Positions 33,799 through 44,166 are shown, numbered from the stretch's first letter. The stretch: DNA of 64,000 nucleotides from Sphingomonas sp. IBVSS2 (GCF_002127225.1 NZ_NFUR01000002.1:310001-374000); one strand, 5' to 3'. Numbers and translations are program-made. Notes: generated from the letters alone by a model not told the origin.

Positions 33799-35648
33799 TG
33801 CCCCGTGCAAGGCGCCTCAAGGCGCCGGCCTCGCTCGGCGCGAAACTGGTCCTGATCCTCACCGGCGTCGGCGTCATCGGCGCCGCTGCGCTGACGCTGA
33901 TGCTCGCTACCGTCATCACGCCGAGCTTCAACCGGCTCGAACGCGACGCGGTCGACGCGCATGTCGCGCGCACCCAGGCGGTTGTCCATGACGTGTCGGC
34001 CAAGGTCGAGAATGCCGTGCGCGACTATGGCGACTGGAACTCGTCCTACGACTATATGGCGCATCCGACCAAGGCGTTCGAGGACGAGAGCTTCTCCACG
34101 CTGGCCATGGTCAATCTCGACGTCAACGGCATGGCCTATGTGCGGCCCGACCGCGGAATCGTGATCGCGCGCTGGCTCGATCTCGAGAAGCAGGCCGATG
34201 TGCCCGCGATGCGCGCGCGCCTCGCCGACGCCATCGCCCGGTTCGATTTCGCGCGGATGCTGCACGGGCAGAGTTCGGCCGGCTTCTTCATCCGCCTGGG
34301 AGACCAGCTTGCCGCTATCGGCATCGCGCAGGTGCGCAGGAGCGACGGCAGCGGCGCGCCGCGCGGCTATGTGCTGATGGCCCGCACCGTCACCGCGGCG
34401 CAGCTCAGCACCCTGCTCCAGCTCGAGGCGAGCCTGGCGCTCGACCACCCGGTCGCCGCGGTCACCAAGACCCCGGGCGCCACCCGTACCCGCATCGCCG
34501 TGCCGATCCCGGGCCCGGACGGCCGCCCCGTCGCCACGGCCACCTATACCGTGCCGCGCGATCTCTCTACGCTCGGCACCCGGATGCTCGTCCTCGCCGT
34601 GGTCGGATCGTCGATCCTGCTGGCGATCGTGCTGCTGGTCCTGCGCCGGATGATCGCCCGCCTCGTCCTTGCCCCCTTGAAGCGTGTCGAGCGCCACATG
34701 GGCGTCGTCCGTGCCTCGGGCACGCTCGGCCTGCTCACCGACAAGCCGCGCGACGACGAGATCGGCAGCCTCGTCACCAGCTTCAATTCGATGCTCCGGC
34801 AGCTCAAGGACCTGCGCGAGCAGCTGGAGGTGCAGAGCTTCACCTTGGGCCGCAGCGAGAGCGCGGTCGCAGTGATGCACAATGTCCGCAATGCGCTGAA
34901 CCCGATCAGCACCGTGCTGAGCCAGGGGCTGGGCACCGGCGCACCGATGGACCGCGCGCTGTTCGACCGCGCGCTCGGCGAGTTGGCCGGCGAGGCGATT
35001 CCCGCGGCGCGCCGCCAGAAGCTCGTCGCCTTCCTTGCCGCCGCAATCGAGAGCGTGGAGCAGGAGCGGGCCGATCGCCGCGCGCAGATCGCGATCGGCC
35101 GCGAGGCGCTGCACCATGTACTGGAGATCATCGGCCAGCAGCAGGAAGCCGCGCACGAGCGGCCGCCGCTCGACGCCTGCGACATCACCGACATCGTCGC
35201 CCAGAACGCCACCATCGCGCGCTATTCGGGCGAGAATTCGATTGCCTTCAGCTTCCCGTCCAAACCGCATTGGGTGATGGCCAACCGGGTGATCCTCAGC
35301 CAGGTCGTCGGCAATCTCTTCGCCAACGCGGCCGAGGCGATCGCCGCGACCGGGCGCGGCAGCGGCTCGATCTCGGTGACGATCCGGGACAAGGGCGACA
35401 CCACCGAGATCCATATCCGTGACGATGGCGAGGGTTTCGACCCGGCCACGGCGCCGACGCTCTTCCAGCGCGGCTACTCCACCCGGGCGCACAAGTCGGG
35501 CGGCCTGGGGCTCCACTGGTGCGCCAATTCGATGCTGACGATGGAAGGGAAGCTCGACCTCGTCAGCGACGGCAAGGGGACCGGCGCCAAGGCGATCCTG
35601 ACGCTGGGCACCGCCCGGCTGGTGCAGGCGGGCGATCTGGCGGCCTGA
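33798..35648 (+). CDS. CHASE4-HAMP sensor histidine kinase
   Basis: A 616-residue membrane kinase. TM1 is at about 16-40. The periplasmic CHASE4-like sensor includes ENAVRDYGDWNSSYDYM and FFIRLGDQLAAIG. TM2 is near 257-282, then a HAMP (DEIGSLVTSFNSMLRQL). The expected H-box is replaced by SAVAVMHNVRNALNPIS, with His in MHN, unlike the usual S-H-E-x-R-T-P-L. The ATPase has GNLFANAAEAI, DDGEGFD and GGLGLHWCANSM. It overlaps the preceding c-di-GMP regulator by 1 base, so it probably phosphorylates that receiver. Confidence 0.87.
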   Translation: MPRARRLKAPASLGAKLVLILTGVGVIGAAALTLMLATVITPSFNRLERDAVDAHVARTQAVVHDVSAKVENAVRDYGDWNSSYDYMAHPTKAFEDESFSTLAMVNLDVNGMAYVRPDRGIVIARWLDLEKQADVPAMRARLADAIARFDFARMLHGQSSAGFFIRLGDQLAAIGIAQVRRSDGSGAPRGYVLMARTVTAAQLSTLLQLEASLALDHPVAAVTKTPGATRTRIAVPIPGPDGRPVATATYTVPRDLSTLGTRMLVLAVVGSSILLAIVLLVLRRMIARLVLAPLKRVERHMGVVRASGTLGLLTDKPRDDEIGSLVTSFNSMLRQLKDLREQLEVQSFTLGRSESAVAVMHNVRNALNPISTVLSQGLGTGAPMDRALFDRALGELAGEAIPAARRQKLVAFLAAAIESVEQERADRRAQIAIGREALHHVLEIIGQQQEAAHERPPLDACDITDIVAQNATIARYSGENSIAFSFPSKPHWVMANRVILSQVVGNLFANAAEAIAATGRGSGSISVTIRDKGDTTEIHIRDDGEGFDPATAPTLFQRGYSTRAHKSGGLGLHWCANSMLTMEGKLDLVSDGKGTGAKAILTLGTARLVQAGDLAA

Positions 35649-35736
35649 CCTCCCTCTCTCCTTCAGGGGAGCGGGGGAAAGGAGCTTATGCCTCTCGCCG
35701 CCAATTCGGATCGGACCTCATCCGTTTCGGACAGGC

Positions 35737-36888
35737 CTATCCCCGCCCCACGGCCTTCCGCTTGCCCGCCACCTCGTCCTTGCGCCGCAGATAGGGCGCG
35801 ACCAGGTTCCGCGCCCGGAACCATTCCTGCCGGTCCGGATCGAGGCTGTCGAAATTGCCGATCACCCGTCGGCATTCGGGGGCGCGGCACTGGCAGATCA
35901 TGTGCCAGTTCGATTCCCTGAGGGTTGTCGAATAGTCCCAGGCGACCTCCTCGCCCGGCTGGATCGCGCGCACCGCGACCAGGAATACGCCCGCATCGGT
36001 GAAGCGCAGGCCGGCATTGGGCGCGCAGCTGTGATTCACCAGGTCGTCGATCCGGCCCGAGGGGCCCATATAATGGTCCGGCGTCACCTGCACGAAACGG
36101 TCACCGCGGCCGCGCATCAGGCTGGGGATCTGATCGGCACGGAAACGGCGGCCGGTGAATTCGATCAGCACATCGCCCTCGGCAAAGGCGCCTGTGGCGA
36201 ACACGGCCTTGCCCAGATGGTTGTCGCCCACCTTGAACAGATTGTTCGAGGGACGATAGCGATCGAACCAGAGCAGCCTGCCGCGGCGGGTGCCGAAGGA
36301 ACGCAGCGGGTTGATCGTCGCCAGGCCGATCAGGAACCATATGCTGGCATGGCAGAGGAACTCGACGATCACATAGGCGAGCTCGGCCACGCCCGGCTCG
36401 GTCGCACGCACCGCGACCAGCAGGGTGGCGAGGTCGCCGAAGGTCCACAGCCCCCAGGCCGGCGAGCGCTCGCGGCCGCGATCGGTCCATACGCTCGCCC
36501 AGGTCGGCCAGAAGCTCACCGGGACGGCGAGCACCACCAGCATGTGCGCCCAGAACGCCTCGCGGAAGACGAGCCAGAGCATCAGCGCGCTCAGGCTGGC
36601 CGCGATGCAGAAGGTCTCGGTGGGCGAGGGTGGGGCCCAGGACGAGCGCCGCCAGATGCCGATCGTCACCACGATGCAGGCGATCGAGGAGAGGGCGAAT
36701 ACCCAACCCTGCGGCGCGCCGGGGTTCACCGCGGCATAGGTCAGCGCCTCGAGCGAAGTCGCCGCGCTCCAGATCAGCCAGGACGCGCGGTTCGGTTCCA
36801 CCAGCTCGCGGCGCAGCCCGATCAGATAGGTCGCATAGCCCGCAAAGCTGAATCCGATCGCCAGCAGGAACCAGATATCGGCGGTCAA
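35737..36888 (-). CDS. Membrane protein fused to a SET domain
   Basis: A 383-residue fusion. Residues 1-200 hold about six or seven membrane helices with an N-terminal FAGYATYLIGLRREL motif. Residues about 213-322 are a SET domain: GKAVFATGAFAEGDVLIEF, DDLVNHSCAPNAGLRF (NHSC at 285-288) and PGEEVAWDYS. A post-SET-like cysteine set (C332, C334, C339) follows. SET domains transfer methyl groups from S-adenosylmethionine to lysines, so an inner-membrane-tethered methyltransferase is likely; target unknown. A TTG at 36888 is chosen because GGGAGG lies 9 bases upstream. The next ATG (36921) has no ribosome site. Confidence 0.82.
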   Translation of the reverse strand: MTADIWFLLAIGFSFAGYATYLIGLRRELVEPNRASWLIWSAATSLEALTYAAVNPGAPQGWVFALSSIACIVVTIGIWRRSSWAPPSPTETFCIAASLSALMLWLVFREAFWAHMLVVLAVPVSFWPTWASVWTDRGRERSPAWGLWTFGDLATLLVAVRATEPGVAELAYVIVEFLCHASIWFLIGLATINPLRSFGTRRGRLLWFDRYRPSNNLFKVGDNHLGKAVFATGAFAEGDVLIEFTGRRFRADQIPSLMRGRGDRFVQVTPDHYMGPSGRIDDLVNHSCAPNAGLRFTDAGVFLVAVRAIQPGEEVAWDYSTTLRESNWHMICQCRAPECRRVIGNFDSLDPDRQEWFRARNLVAPYLRRKDEVAGKRKAVGRG

Positions 36889-37015
36889 AATACGCTCCCT
36901 CCCAAACGGAGCGTTTACCATGTCCAGGATTCGCCGTCTACGCGCGACTCGCGGTAACTCCACGAGTCGCGGGGAATCGTTGGGAGTCACTTACGGGGCG
37001 GATTTCACATATTCC

Positions 37016-37094
37016 GTCATCCCGGCACAAGCCGGGATCCCAGGCGAAGGCACGGGGAAAGCGCCGCACGAGATCCCGGCTTTCGCCGGGATGA
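37016..37094. repeat. Inverted pair of palindromic repeats
   Basis: Two copies of the GTCATCCCGGC family (37016-37041 with an ACAA loop, 37072-37094 with a TTTC loop) face each other with about 30 bases between. The second ends 2 bases before the cysQ stop. The same core is at 2426-2451. Confidence 0.75.
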
Positions 37095-37096
37095 CG

Positions 37097-37813
37097 CTAT
37101 TGGCAATCCTGCACGGCCTCGAGCACGATCGGCGCCCATTCCCGGCGGCAGATCAGCAGGTCGGGGATGCTCGTGCTGGCCTGGTTGTAGACGATCGGCG
37201 AACCGTCGATCCGCGAAGCATGGAGCCCTGCTGCCAGCGCGACCGCCACCGGCGCGCAATTGTCCCACTGATGCTGGCCGCCCGAATGGAGATAGATCTC
37301 GGCCTCGCCACGCACCACCGCCATGGCCTTGGCGCCGGCCGAGCCCATGCCGATATGCACCGCGCCGATCCGTTCGCCCACGCCCGCGCAGAGCTGGCTC
37401 GGCCGGCTGCGGCTCACCAGCATGCGTGGCGGCAGCTCGCCCTCGGGCAGCGCGGGCGGCTGGTCGCTGGAGAGCGTGCAGCCGAGCCGGGGCAAGGCGA
37501 CCGCGCCCAACGCGGCACGGCCGTCGATGGCCAGGGCGACATGCACCGCCCAGTCCTCGCGTCGCTCGGCGAACTCGCGCGTGCCGTCCAGCGGGTCGAC
37601 GATCCATACCCGCCGGGCCGACAGCCGGGCCGGATCGTCGGCGGATTCCTCCGAGAGGATCGCGTCGTCGGGCCTGGCCGAGCGCAGCCGGGCGAGGATG
37701 AGGTCATTGGCTTCGCGGTCGCCGCGGTCGCCGCCCGCGCATTCGTCCTGAATGCGCAGCAGCAGCGCGCCCGCTTCCTCGGCGATTGCCCGGGCCAGTT
37801 GCGCGTCGGTCAA
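37097..37813 (-). CDS. cysQ: 3'(2'),5'-bisphosphate nucleotidase
   Basis: A 238-residue inositol-monophosphatase-fold enzyme that clears PAP made in sulfate assimilation. The metal motifs are SEESADD near 54-60, [12 protein letters not shown] and [16 protein letters not shown]. The start is a TTG at 37813 that overlaps the cysNC stop by 4 bases (TTGA). The operon order cysD-cysNC-cysQ supports the assignment over a general inositol phosphatase. Confidence 0.9.
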   Translation of the reverse strand: MTDAQLARAIAEEAGALLLRIQDECAGGDRGDREANDLILARLRSARPDDAILSEESADDPARLSARRVWIVDPLDGTREFAERREDWAVHVALAIDGRAALGAVALPRLGCTLSSDQPPALPEGELPPRMLVSRSRPSQLCAGVGERIGAVHIGMGSAGAKAMAVVRGEAEIYLHSGGQHQWDNCAPVAVALAAGLHASRIDGSPIVYNQASTSIPDLLICRREWAPIVLEAVQDCQ

Positions 37814-39723
37814 ATCACGGGACTCCAGGTGCCCATGATCGCCTCCACGATCCGCTCCGCCGCTGCTTCGGGCGTCTCCCGGGTCGTGTCCACGCGGATC
37901 TCCGGATTCTGCGGCGCTTCATAGGGGCTCGAGATGCCGGTGAAGTTGGCGATCTGGCCGGCGCGCGCCTTCTTGTAGAGGCCCTTCACGTCGCGCGCCT
38001 CGGCAACCTCCAGCGGCGTGTCGACGAATATCTCGAAGAACTCGCCTTCGGGCAGCAGCTTGCGCACCAGCTCGCGTTCGGCGCGGAAGGGCGAGATGAA
38101 GGCGGTGAGCACGATCAGCCCCGCATCGGTCATCAGCCGGGCGACTTCGCCCACGCGGCGGATATTCTCGATCCGGTCGGCATCGGTGAAGCCCAGATCC
38201 CGGTTGAGCCCGTGGCGGATATTGTCGCCGTCGAGCAGGAAGCTGTGCTTGCCGAGCGCGTGGAGCCGCTTCTCGACCATGTTGGCGATGGTCGACTTGC
38301 CCGAGCCGGAGAGCCCGGTGAACCAGAGCAGCCGGGGTGCCTGGTGCTTCTGCCGGGCATGCGCCTCGCGGTTGATCTCCACGGCCTGCCAATGGACGTT
38401 CTGCGCCCGGCGCAGCGCGAAGTTGAGCATGCCGGCGGCAACGGTGGCGTTGGTCGCCTTGTCGACCAGGATGAAGCCGCCCAGGTCCTTGCTCTCGGCA
38501 TAGGGCTCGAAGACCACGCCGCGATCGGTATAGACCTCGGCCACGCCGATATCGTTCAGCCCGAGCGTCTTCACGCTCAGCTCGGCCATGGTGTTGACGC
38601 ATACGGCATGGCGCGGCGGCTGCACCGTGGCGCTCACCGTCTGGGTCCCGAGCTTGAGCCAATAGGCGCGGCCGGGAAGCATCTCCGCCTGGTCCATCCA
38701 CACGATCGTCGCCTGGAACTGGTCGGCGACCTGGGGCGGTGCGGCGGCGGCGGCGATCACGTCGCCGCGCGAGCAATCGACTTCGTCGGCCAGCGTGATC
38801 GTCACGCTCTCGCCCGCCACTGCCGCGCTCCGATCCCCGCCGAACGCAACGATCCGCGCGACCCTGGTGGTCTGGCCGGAAGGCAGGATGCGCACCGCGT
38901 CTCCGGGTTTCACGCTGCCCGCCGCGATCATGCCGGCGAAACCCCGGAAATCGAGATTGGGGCGGTTCACCCATTGCACGGGCAGGCGGAAGGGCCGCGC
39001 GGCATCGGCATCGGCATCGATCTGCACGCTTTCCAGATGCTCGAGCAGCGCCGGGCCCGCATACCAGGGCATGTTCGCGCTCGGGCCCGCGATATTGTCG
39101 CCCTTGAAGCCCGAGATCGGGATCGGAGTGAAGCCGGCGATGCCGATGCTCTCCGCGAAGGCGCGATAATCGGCCACGATCGCGTCATAGGCGGCCTGAT
39201 CATAGCCGATCAGGTCCATCTTGTTCACCGCCAGCACGATGTGGCGGATGCCGAGCAAGTGGCAGAGATACGAGTGGCGCCGCGTCTGGGTGAGCGCGCC
39301 CTTGCGCGCGTCGATCAGGATCACGGCGAGATCGGCCGTCGAGGCGCCCGTCACCATGTTGCGGGTATATTGCTCGTGGCCGGGCGTGTCGGCGACGATG
39401 AACTTGCGCTTCTCCGTCGCGAAGAAGCGATAGGCGACGTCGATGGTGATGCCCTGCTCGCGCTCGGCGGCGAGGCCGTCGACCAGCAGCGCGAAGTCGA
39501 TCTCCTGCCCCTGGGTGCCCAGGCGCTTGCTGTCGGCCTCGAGGCTGGCGAGCTGGTCCTCGAAGATCATCTTCGAATCATAGAGCAGCCGTCCGATCAG
39601 CGTGGACTTGCCGTCGTCCACGCTGCCGCAGGTGATGAAGCGCAGCAGCGACTTGTTCTGGTGGAGCTGGAGATAGGCGGAGATGTCGGACGCGATCAGG
39701 GCGTCGGGGCGGTAGGAGGTCAT
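37810..39723 (-). CDS. cysNC: Bifunctional sulfate adenylyltransferase subunit 1 / APS kinase
   Basis: A 637-residue fusion. The GTPase part (CysN) has GSVDDGKST near 33-41, the switch region [11 protein letters not shown] and NKMD, followed by beta-barrel domains. The APS kinase part (CysC) starts near 460 with P-loop GLSGSGKST at 470-478 and [15 protein letters not shown]. With CysD it converts sulfate and ATP to APS, and its CysC part makes PAPS. Fused cysNC is common in alphaproteobacteria. It lies 121 bases after cysD, with two palindromic repeats in the gap. Confidence 0.95.
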   Translation of the reverse strand: MTSYRPDALIASDISAYLQLHQNKSLLRFITCGSVDDGKSTLIGRLLYDSKMIFEDQLASLEADSKRLGTQGQEIDFALLVDGLAAEREQGITIDVAYRFFATEKRKFIVADTPGHEQYTRNMVTGASTADLAVILIDARKGALTQTRRHSYLCHLLGIRHIVLAVNKMDLIGYDQAAYDAIVADYRAFAESIGIAGFTPIPISGFKGDNIAGPSANMPWYAGPALLEHLESVQIDADADAARPFRLPVQWVNRPNLDFRGFAGMIAAGSVKPGDAVRILPSGQTTRVARIVAFGGDRSAAVAGESVTITLADEVDCSRGDVIAAAAAPPQVADQFQATIVWMDQAEMLPGRAYWLKLGTQTVSATVQPPRHAVCVNTMAELSVKTLGLNDIGVAEVYTDRGVVFEPYAESKDLGGFILVDKATNATVAAGMLNFALRRAQNVHWQAVEINREAHARQKHQAPRLLWFTGLSGSGKSTIANMVEKRLHALGKHSFLLDGDNIRHGLNRDLGFTDADRIENIRRVGEVARLMTDAGLIVLTAFISPFRAERELVRKLLPEGEFFEIFVDTPLEVAEARDVKGLYKKARAGQIANFTGISSPYEAPQNPEIRVDTTRETPEAAAERIVEAIMGTWSPVI

Positions 39724-39734
39724 GCCCGCACTCC

Positions 39735-39823
39735 GTCATGCTGAACTTGTTTCAGCATCCAAGGCGCAACAACGGATGCCTTCGCTTGCGGAGGGTTGGA
39801 CCCTGAAACAAGTTCAGGGTGAC
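39735..39823. repeat. Pair of GCTGAAC / CCCTGAAAC palindromes
   Basis: GTCATGCTGAACTTGTTTCAGCAT at 39735-39758 is a hairpin (GCTGAA...TTCAGC). A second, CCCTGAAACAAGTTCAGGG, is at 39800-39818 and is followed by TGAC. The same two types recur in opposite order at 42951-43033. They sit between cysD and cysNC within an operon. Confidence 0.75.
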
Positions 39824-39844
39824 GAGGAAGGATAAGATGGGCCA

Positions 39845-40786
39845 TCAGAAGTAGCCCTCCTGCTTCTTCTTCTCCATGCTCGCCGCCTGATCGTGGTCGA
39901 TCGCGCGGCCCTGGCGTTCGCTCGTGGTGGTGAGCAGCATCTCCTGGATCACTGCTTCCAGCGTATCCGCCTCGCTCTCCACCGCGCCGGTCAGCGGGTA
40001 GCAGCCGAGCGTGCGGAAGCGCACCGATCGCTCCACCGGCACTTCGCCCGGATGCAGCCGGAAGCGATCGTCGTCGACCATCAGGATCAGCCCGTCGCGC
40101 TCCACCGTCGGGCGCGGCGCGGCGAAATAGAGCGGCACGATCTCGATCCCCTCGGCGAGGATATATTGCCAGATGTCGAGTTCGGTCCAGTTGGAGAGCG
40201 GGAACACGCGGATGCTCTCGCCCTTGTGCTTGCGGGCATTGTAGAGGCGCCACAGCTCGGGACGCTGGTTCTTCGGGTCCCAGCGATGCGAGGCGGTGCG
40301 GAAGGAGAAGACGCGCTCCTTGGCCCGGCTCTTCTCCTCGTCACGCCGCGCGCCGCCGAACGCCGCGTCGAAGCCATGGTGGTCGAGCGCCTGCTTCAGC
40401 CCCTCCGTCTTCCACATGTCGGTGTGGCGGCCGCCATGGTCGAACGGGTTGATCCCCAGCGCTTCGGCCTCCGGGTTCTTGTGGACGAGCAACTCCATCC
40501 CCGCATCGCGCGCCGCCTTGTCGCGCAGGGCGTACATCGCGCGGAACTTCCACGTCGTATCGACATGGAGGAGCGGGAAGGGCGGCGGCGCCGGATAGAA
40601 GGCCTTGCGCGCCAGGTGCAGCATCACTGCGCTGTCCTTGCCGATCGAATAGAGCATCACCGGCCGTTCGGCCTCGGCGACAACCTCGCGCAGGATGTGG
40701 ATGCTCTCGGCCTCCAGCCGCTGGAGATGCGTCAGCCGCGCGGGCGAAATCCCCCGGGTCGCGCCGATCGCCTGTGTCTCCGTCAT
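39845..40786 (-). CDS. cysD: Sulfate adenylyltransferase subunit 2
   Basis: A 313-residue PP-loop ATP pyrophosphatase. The PP-loop YSIGKDSAV lies at about 46-54, then [25 protein letters not shown] and a C-terminal [11 protein letters not shown] end that is typical of CysD. It forms the ATP sulfurylase with the CysN part of the next gene. Start at 40786 (MTETQ) is preferred to the ATG six codons earlier because GGGAA precedes it and homologues begin similarly. Confidence 0.94.
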   Translation of the reverse strand: MTETQAIGATRGISPARLTHLQRLEAESIHILREVVAEAERPVMLYSIGKDSAVMLHLARKAFYPAPPPFPLLHVDTTWKFRAMYALRDKAARDAGMELLVHKNPEAEALGINPFDHGGRHTDMWKTEGLKQALDHHGFDAAFGGARRDEEKSRAKERVFSFRTASHRWDPKNQRPELWRLYNARKHKGESIRVFPLSNWTELDIWQYILAEGIEIVPLYFAAPRPTVERDGLILMVDDDRFRLHPGEVPVERSVRFRTLGCYPLTGAVESEADTLEAVIQEMLLTTTSERQGRAIDHDQAASMEKKKQEGYF

Positions 40787-40956
40787 GTTCCCGGAATGCA
40801 GCATGGCGGGGGATTTAGGAAGCCGCCGGGAAAGGCGCGATCTAGTTTATGTTTAGCCGCGCATACCGCCGCGCCCAGGGTTAGCGGTTCTTGAACCAAT
40901 TGCGGTGCATCAAGGGCGGGGGCGCATCTGGCGCCACAGGGGAGGGCTGCAAACCC

Positions 40957-41856
40957 ATGGGCAAGGCTGGCGCTAAGGGGATCATCCTCGCGGGTGGGGC
41001 CGGCACACGCCTCTATCCTGCGACATTGTCGATCTCGAAGCAATTGCTGCCGGTGTTCGACAAGCCGATGATCTATTATCCGCTCTCGGTGCTGATGCTT
41101 GCCGGCATTCGCGACATCCTCATCATCTCCAGCCCGCGCGACTTGCCGATGTTCCGCCTGTTGCTGGGGGACGGATCGGCCTTCGGCATCAATTTCGAAT
41201 ATGCCGAGCAGCCGAGCCCGGACGGGCTGGCCCAGGCCTTTCTGATCGGGGAGCAGTTCCTCGAAGGCGGTCCGGCCGCGCTGATCCTGGGCGACAACAT
41301 CTTCCATGGCGACGGCCTTGCCGCCAAGGGCCGCGCCGCCGCCGAAGCGGCCGCACAGGGCCAGTCGACGGTCTTCGCCTATCAGGTCGACGATCCCGAG
41401 CGCTACGGCGTCGCCACCTTCGATCCCGAGACCGGCAAGGCGACGAGCATCGTCGAGAAGCCGGCCGAGCCCAAGTCCAACTGGGCGGTGACCGGCCTCT
41501 ACTTCTTCGACGACCGAGTGGCGGACATCGCCCGCACGCTGAAGCCCAGTCCGCGCGGCGAGCTGGAGATCACCGACGTGATCTCCGCCTATCTCCATCG
41601 CGGCGAACTCAACGTGAACCGGCTCGGTCGCGGCTATGCCTGGCTGGACACCGGCACGCATGACAGCCTGCACGATGCGGCCAGCTTCGTGCGCACGATC
41701 GAGAACCGCCAGGGCATCAAGATCGCCTGCCCCGAGGAGATCGCCTTCGATCTTGGCTATCTCGATGCGGACACGGTGCTTGCCCGCGCGGCGACGCTCG
41801 GCAAGACCGACTATGCCGCCTATCTCCGCCGCTGCGTGGAGGCGGCGGCCGCATGA
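40957..41856 (+). CDS. rfbA: Glucose-1-phosphate thymidylyltransferase
   Basis: A 299-residue nucleotidyltransferase that makes dTDP-glucose. [14 protein letters not shown] (residues 7-20), [29 protein letters not shown] and [14 protein letters not shown] are textbook RfbA. GGGGAGGG precedes the ATG. It overlaps rfbB by 4 bases (ATGA). rfbC and rfbD are not adjacent, so either dTDP-rhamnose genes lie elsewhere or another dTDP-sugar is made. Confidence 0.95.
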   Translation: MGKAGAKGIILAGGAGTRLYPATLSISKQLLPVFDKPMIYYPLSVLMLAGIRDILIISSPRDLPMFRLLLGDGSAFGINFEYAEQPSPDGLAQAFLIGEQFLEGGPAALILGDNIFHGDGLAAKGRAAAEAAAQGQSTVFAYQVDDPERYGVATFDPETGKATSIVEKPAEPKSNWAVTGLYFFDDRVADIARTLKPSPRGELEITDVISAYLHRGELNVNRLGRGYAWLDTGTHDSLHDAASFVRTIENRQGIKIACPEEIAFDLGYLDADTVLARAATLGKTDYAAYLRRCVEAAAA

Positions 41857-42938
41857 GCTTCCTCGAGCCGATCGGCACGCCGGCGCCGCGCATCCGCCGC
41901 GTCCTCGTCACCGGCGGGGCCGGGTTCATCGGCTCGGCGGTGTGCCGTTTGCTGGTGGCGAGGCGCTATCACGTCGTCTGTGTCGACAAGCTGACCTATG
42001 CCGGCAATCTGGCTTCCCTGGGCAGCATCCTGGGCAAGCCCAATTTCCGTTTCGTTGCCGCGGATATCGGCGATGCGGCGCACCTCCATCGCCTGATGCG
42101 GGACGAGCGGATCGAGGGCGTGATGCACCTCGCCGCCGAGACGCATGTCGATCGCTCGATCGACAGCCCGGCCGCCTTTGTCGAGACCAATGTCCTCGGC
42201 ACCGTCCGCCTGCTCGATGCCACGCTCGAGCATTGGCGCGGGTTGCCGGAAGCGCGGCAGCGGGAGTTCCGCTTCCACCATATCTCGACCGACGAGGTGT
42301 TCGGCGACCTGCCGTTCGATCGCGGCGTGTTCACCGAGGAGACCCCCTATGCGCCGTCCTCGCCCTATTCGGCGAGCAAGGCGGCGTCGGACCATTTCGT
42401 GCGCGCCTGGCACGAAACCTATGGCCTGCCGGTGGTGCTCTCCAACTGCTCGAACAATTACGGGCCGCATCACTTCCCCGAGAAGCTGATCCCGCTCGTC
42501 ATCCTCAATGCGCTCGAAGGCAGGGAGCTGCCCGTCTACGGCAAGGGCGCGAACGTGCGCGACTGGCTCCATGTCGACGATCATGCCGAGGCGCTGGAAC
42601 GGGTGCTGACGCGAGGCAAGGCCGGCGAGACCTATCTGATCGGAGGGCGGCAGGAGCGGACCAACCTGCAGGTGGTCGAGGCGATCTGCGATCTGCTCGA
42701 TGCGCGCGTCGGGCAGCGGCGCCACCGCGATCTGATCCGCTTCGTCGCCGACCGGCCCGGGCACGACCGCCGCTATGCGATCGATCCGTCGAAGATCGAA
42801 GCCGAGCTGGGCTGGGCACCGCGCGAGACGTTCGAGACCGGGCTGGCGAAGACGGTGGATTGGTATCTCGCCAATCGGGACTGGTGGGAGCCGATCCGCA
42901 GCGGTGCCTATAGGGGCGAGCGGCTGGGGGTTCTGTAG
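41853..42938 (+). CDS. rfbB: dTDP-glucose 4,6-dehydratase
   Basis: A 361-residue extended SDR that makes dTDP-4-keto-6-deoxyglucose. NAD motif [12 protein letters not shown] (19-30), [25 protein letters not shown] with catalytic D-E, YSASK with the Tyr/Lys pair, and [14 protein letters not shown] are all present. It is coupled to rfbA. Palindromic repeats follow its stop. Confidence 0.95.
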   Translation: MSFLEPIGTPAPRIRRVLVTGGAGFIGSAVCRLLVARRYHVVCVDKLTYAGNLASLGSILGKPNFRFVAADIGDAAHLHRLMRDERIEGVMHLAAETHVDRSIDSPAAFVETNVLGTVRLLDATLEHWRGLPEARQREFRFHHISTDEVFGDLPFDRGVFTEETPYAPSSPYSASKAASDHFVRAWHETYGLPVVLSNCSNNYGPHHFPEKLIPLVILNALEGRELPVYGKGANVRDWLHVDDHAEALERVLTRGKAGETYLIGGRQERTNLQVVEAICDLLDARVGQRRHRDLIRFVADRPGHDRRYAIDPSKIEAELGWAPRETFETGLAKTVDWYLANRDWWEPIRSGAYRGERLGVL

Positions 42939-42950
42939 CTTCGCCCCAAC

Positions 42951-43033
42951 ACCCTGAACGCGTTTCAGGGTCCAACGTGCCTCAAGCGGGATCGCTGGCG
43001 GAAGGCCGGATGCTGAAGCAAGTTCAGCATGAC
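42951..43033. repeat. Inverted pair of palindromic repeats after rfbB
   Basis: ACCCTGAACGCGTTTCAGGGT at 42951-42971 and GGATGCTGAAGCAAGTTCAGCATGAC at 43008-43033 are the two hairpin types of the 39735-39823 element, in the opposite layout. They lie between the convergent rfbB and nagA genes and may act as a transcript end for both. Confidence 0.75.
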
Positions 43034-43038
43034 AAAAG

Positions 43039-44166
43039 TTAGCGCGAGACTCCGGAAATCCAGCTGCGCAGCACTTCCAGCTCCGCGTCCACCAGCACCA
43101 GGTCCGCCCGGAAACCTGGCGCGATCCGTCCCAGTTGCCCGCCCAGCCCCAGGAACGCGGCCGGGGTAGCCGAGGCCATGCGGGCGGCGACGTCCAGTCC
43201 GACCCGGCCCTGTGCCATCATTCCCCTCACCGCGCCCGCCATGGTGAGCGTCGAGCCCGCCAGCGTGTTGTCCGCGCCGAGCAGCCGGTCGCCGTCGCGG
43301 TGGATCTCGCGGCCATGGATCAGGAACACGGTCTCGTCGCTGCCGACGCTCGGCATCGCGTCGGTCACCAGCATCAGCCGCTCGGGCCCTTTCGCCCGCA
43401 GCGCCACGCGGAGCGTCGCCGGATGGAGGTGATGGCCATCGGCGATGATCCCGGCATAGACGTCCGGATCCTCGAGCGCCGCGCCCACCATGCCCGGCGC
43501 GCGGTTGAGCAGGGGAGACATGGCGTTGAAGACATGGGTGAAGCCGGTCAGCCCATTGTCGATCGCGTCGCGCACCGTCTCGTAGCGTGCATCGGAATGC
43601 CCGGCCGAGACGATCACGCCCGCCGCGACCAGCCGGGCGACTTGCTCGGGCGTCGCCGCCTCGGGTGCCAGCGTCACCAGCGTCCTGCCGTGCCTGCCCG
43701 ACTCCAGCAGTCCCAGGAATTCGTCGCGCAGCGGCTGGATCTTGCTCTCGCTGTGGATCCCCCGCCGCACGGGATTGAGGAACGGCCCCTCGATATGGAT
43801 GCCGAGCACGCCGGGGACGCCCGCCGCGATCGCGGCGTCCACCGCACGGATGCCGGCCTCGACCACCGACAGGTCGTCGCTGATCAGGGTCGGCAGCAGC
43901 CCGGTGGTGCCGTAGCGCCGATGCGTCTCGGCGATCACGCGGATCGTCTCCACGCTCGGATCGTCGTTGAACAGCCGGCCGCCGCCGCCATTCACCTGCA
44001 CGTCGATGAAGCCGGGGAGCAGGGTCTGCCCGGCGAGGTCGATCGTCTCGGCGCCGATCGGCGGTTCGGGGAGGACCGCCGCGATCCGGTCGCCTTCGAT
44101 CACCACACAGGCATCGTCGCGCCAGCCTTCGGCCAGCAGCATGCGCCCATTGACCAGCGCCCTCAC
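43039..44166 (-). CDS. nagA: N-acetylglucosamine-6-phosphate deacetylase
   Basis: A 375-residue amidohydrolase. PGFIDVQVNGGGG near 51-63, GIHIEGPFLNP with the metal Glu, SAGHSDARYE, THVFNAMSPL, IIADGHHLHP and MLVTDAMPSVG with the catalytic Asp. It makes GlcN-6-P from GlcNAc-6-P. Start is a GTG at 44166 that overlaps the murQ stop (GTGA). With murQ and the kinase it forms a recycling operon. Confidence 0.93.
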   Translation of the reverse strand: MRALVNGRMLLAEGWRDDACVVIEGDRIAAVLPEPPIGAETIDLAGQTLLPGFIDVQVNGGGGRLFNDDPSVETIRVIAETHRRYGTTGLLPTLISDDLSVVEAGIRAVDAAIAAGVPGVLGIHIEGPFLNPVRRGIHSESKIQPLRDEFLGLLESGRHGRTLVTLAPEAATPEQVARLVAAGVIVSAGHSDARYETVRDAIDNGLTGFTHVFNAMSPLLNRAPGMVGAALEDPDVYAGIIADGHHLHPATLRVALRAKGPERLMLVTDAMPSVGSDETVFLIHGREIHRDGDRLLGADNTLAGSTLTMAGAVRGMMAQGRVGLDVAARMASATPAAFLGLGGQLGRIAPGFRADLVLVDAELEVLRSWISGVSR

